From NCBI GenBank assembly GCA_007119095.1, contig SKQI01000052.1, positions 1 to 5,420 on the forward strand: a DNA stretch of 5,420 nt, given 5' to 3'. Positions 4,910 to 5,420 of this stretch are shown piece after piece. The notes beneath the pieces are model-generated. The model ran no database searches. It was not told the DNA's origin and saw nothing but the letters and a program-made list of their open reading frames with translations. The translations under genes and the position numbers were made by a program. The stretch comes from Wenzhouxiangella sp. (lineage in GTDB: Bacteria > Pseudomonadota > Gammaproteobacteria > Xanthomonadales > Wenzhouxiangellaceae). Position 1 is the stretch's first letter, and each line of letters opens with the position of its first letter.

Positions 4910-5420
4910 ATGAAAACCATTCTCGGTATCTACAGCGCCCCGCCCCGCCACTGGGTCGGCGACGGCTTTCCGGTCCGTTCCCTGTTTTCCTACAACAGCC
5001 ATGGCAAGCATGTCAGTCCGTTTCTGCTGCTCGACCATGCAGGACCGATGAATTTCGAGCCGGCCGACAGGCCACGCGGCGTCGGACAACATCCGCATCG
5101 CGGCTTCGAGACCGTGACAATTGTCTACAACGGTGAAGTCGAACACCTGGACTCGACCGGCGCTGGCGGCAAAATTGGCCCGGGCGATGTGCAGTGGATG
5201 ACGGCGGGGGCCGGCATCATTCACCAGGAATTCCACTCGCATGAGTTCACCAAAACCGGTGGCTCGCTGGAAATGGTCCAGCTATGGGTCAACCTGCCGG
5301 CCGCCGAGAAGATGACCGACCCGGGTTACCAGACCCTGCTGAATACCGACATTCCGGCGGTCAATCTGCCGGATGGTGCAGGCAGCGTACGCGTCATTGC
5401 CGGTGAATTCGATGGCCACC
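4910..5420 (+). CDS. Pirin-family protein (quercetinase-like cupin), 3' end outside window
   Basis: The first 170 codons of a pirin are present; full-length members run to about 230-300 residues. Pirins are bicupin proteins with one metal site in the N-terminal cupin; some bacterial ones oxidise quercetin and others bind partner proteins. The metal-binding set is complete: His61 and His63 in HPHRGFETVT (61-70), then His105 and Glu107 in GIIHQEF (102-108), matching the His-His-His-Glu set of human pirin (56, 58, 101, 103). The second cupin begins near residue 140 and is cut by the window edge. ATG at 4910 is fixed by AAGGAG 6 nt upstream and by the conserved early segment VGDGFPVRSLFSY (16-28). 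It is transcribed divergently from the LysR regulator, which is its likely controller. The cupin call is firm; enzymatic activity is not predictable. Confidence 0.93.
   Translation, partial: MKTILGIYSAPPRHWVGDGFPVRSLFSYNSHGKHVSPFLLLDHAGPMNFEPADRPRGVGQHPHRGFETVTIVYNGEVEHLDSTGAGGKIGPGDVQWMTAGAGIIHQEFHSHEFTKTGGSLEMVQLWVNLPAAEKMTDPGYQTLLNTDIPAVNLPDGAGSVRVIAGEFDGH

Noticed and set aside
4700..5242. Minus-strand open frame (180 codons) across the LysR-pirin promoter and pirin
   Set aside because: It covers a promoter region with operators and the opposite strand of a well-conserved pirin; the translation resembles no family.

Overview
The window is GC-rich, densely packed proteobacterial DNA, most likely from a gammaproteobacterium. 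This rests on the family mix (split borosin pair, TPR-GGDEF protein, bestrophin, LysR and pirin) and on the short gaps and 4-nt gene overlaps; no RNA gene or marker fixes the genus. Everything except the last gene lies on the minus strand.

Region 1 (2865 down to 1, minus strand) is the exciting part. It is a compact operon that I read as a split borosin RiPP locus. In transcription order it holds a 70-residue precursor with a borosin-binding-type helical leader and a short C-terminal core; a 584-residue exported-TPR / transmembrane / GGDEF protein; a 256-residue stand-alone alpha-N-methyltransferase of the tetrapyrrole-methylase fold; and the start of an EamA/DMT-family transporter that runs off the left edge. 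The spacings are 9 nt, a 4-nt overlap (GTGA) and a 4-nt overlap (TTGA), so one polycistronic message with coupled translation is likely. The methyltransferase should methylate backbone amides in the precursor's C-terminal tail, around the Ile-Lys-Ile of residues 66-68. The transporter could export a product. The GGDEF protein would link the pathway to c-di-GMP signalling, with the periplasmic TPR domain as a possible sensor. The unusual part is a signalling enzyme placed between the precursor and its modifying enzyme.

Region 2 (2866-2986) is a 121-nt gap with a perfect TTGACA hexamer inside a 10-bp palindrome (GTCAATTGAC), but no convincing -10 box at standard spacing.

Region 3 (4799 down to 2987, minus strand) is a LysR-type regulator followed 4 nt later by a bestrophin-family anion channel, a probable two-gene operon.

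Region 4 (4800-5420) is a 110-nt divergent promoter region with two perfect inverted repeats, followed on the plus strand by a pirin gene cut off by the right edge. LysR next to a divergent pirin suggests LysR control of pirin and probably of its own operon. Nothing in the sequence links regions 3-4 functionally to the borosin operon apart from the shared strand.
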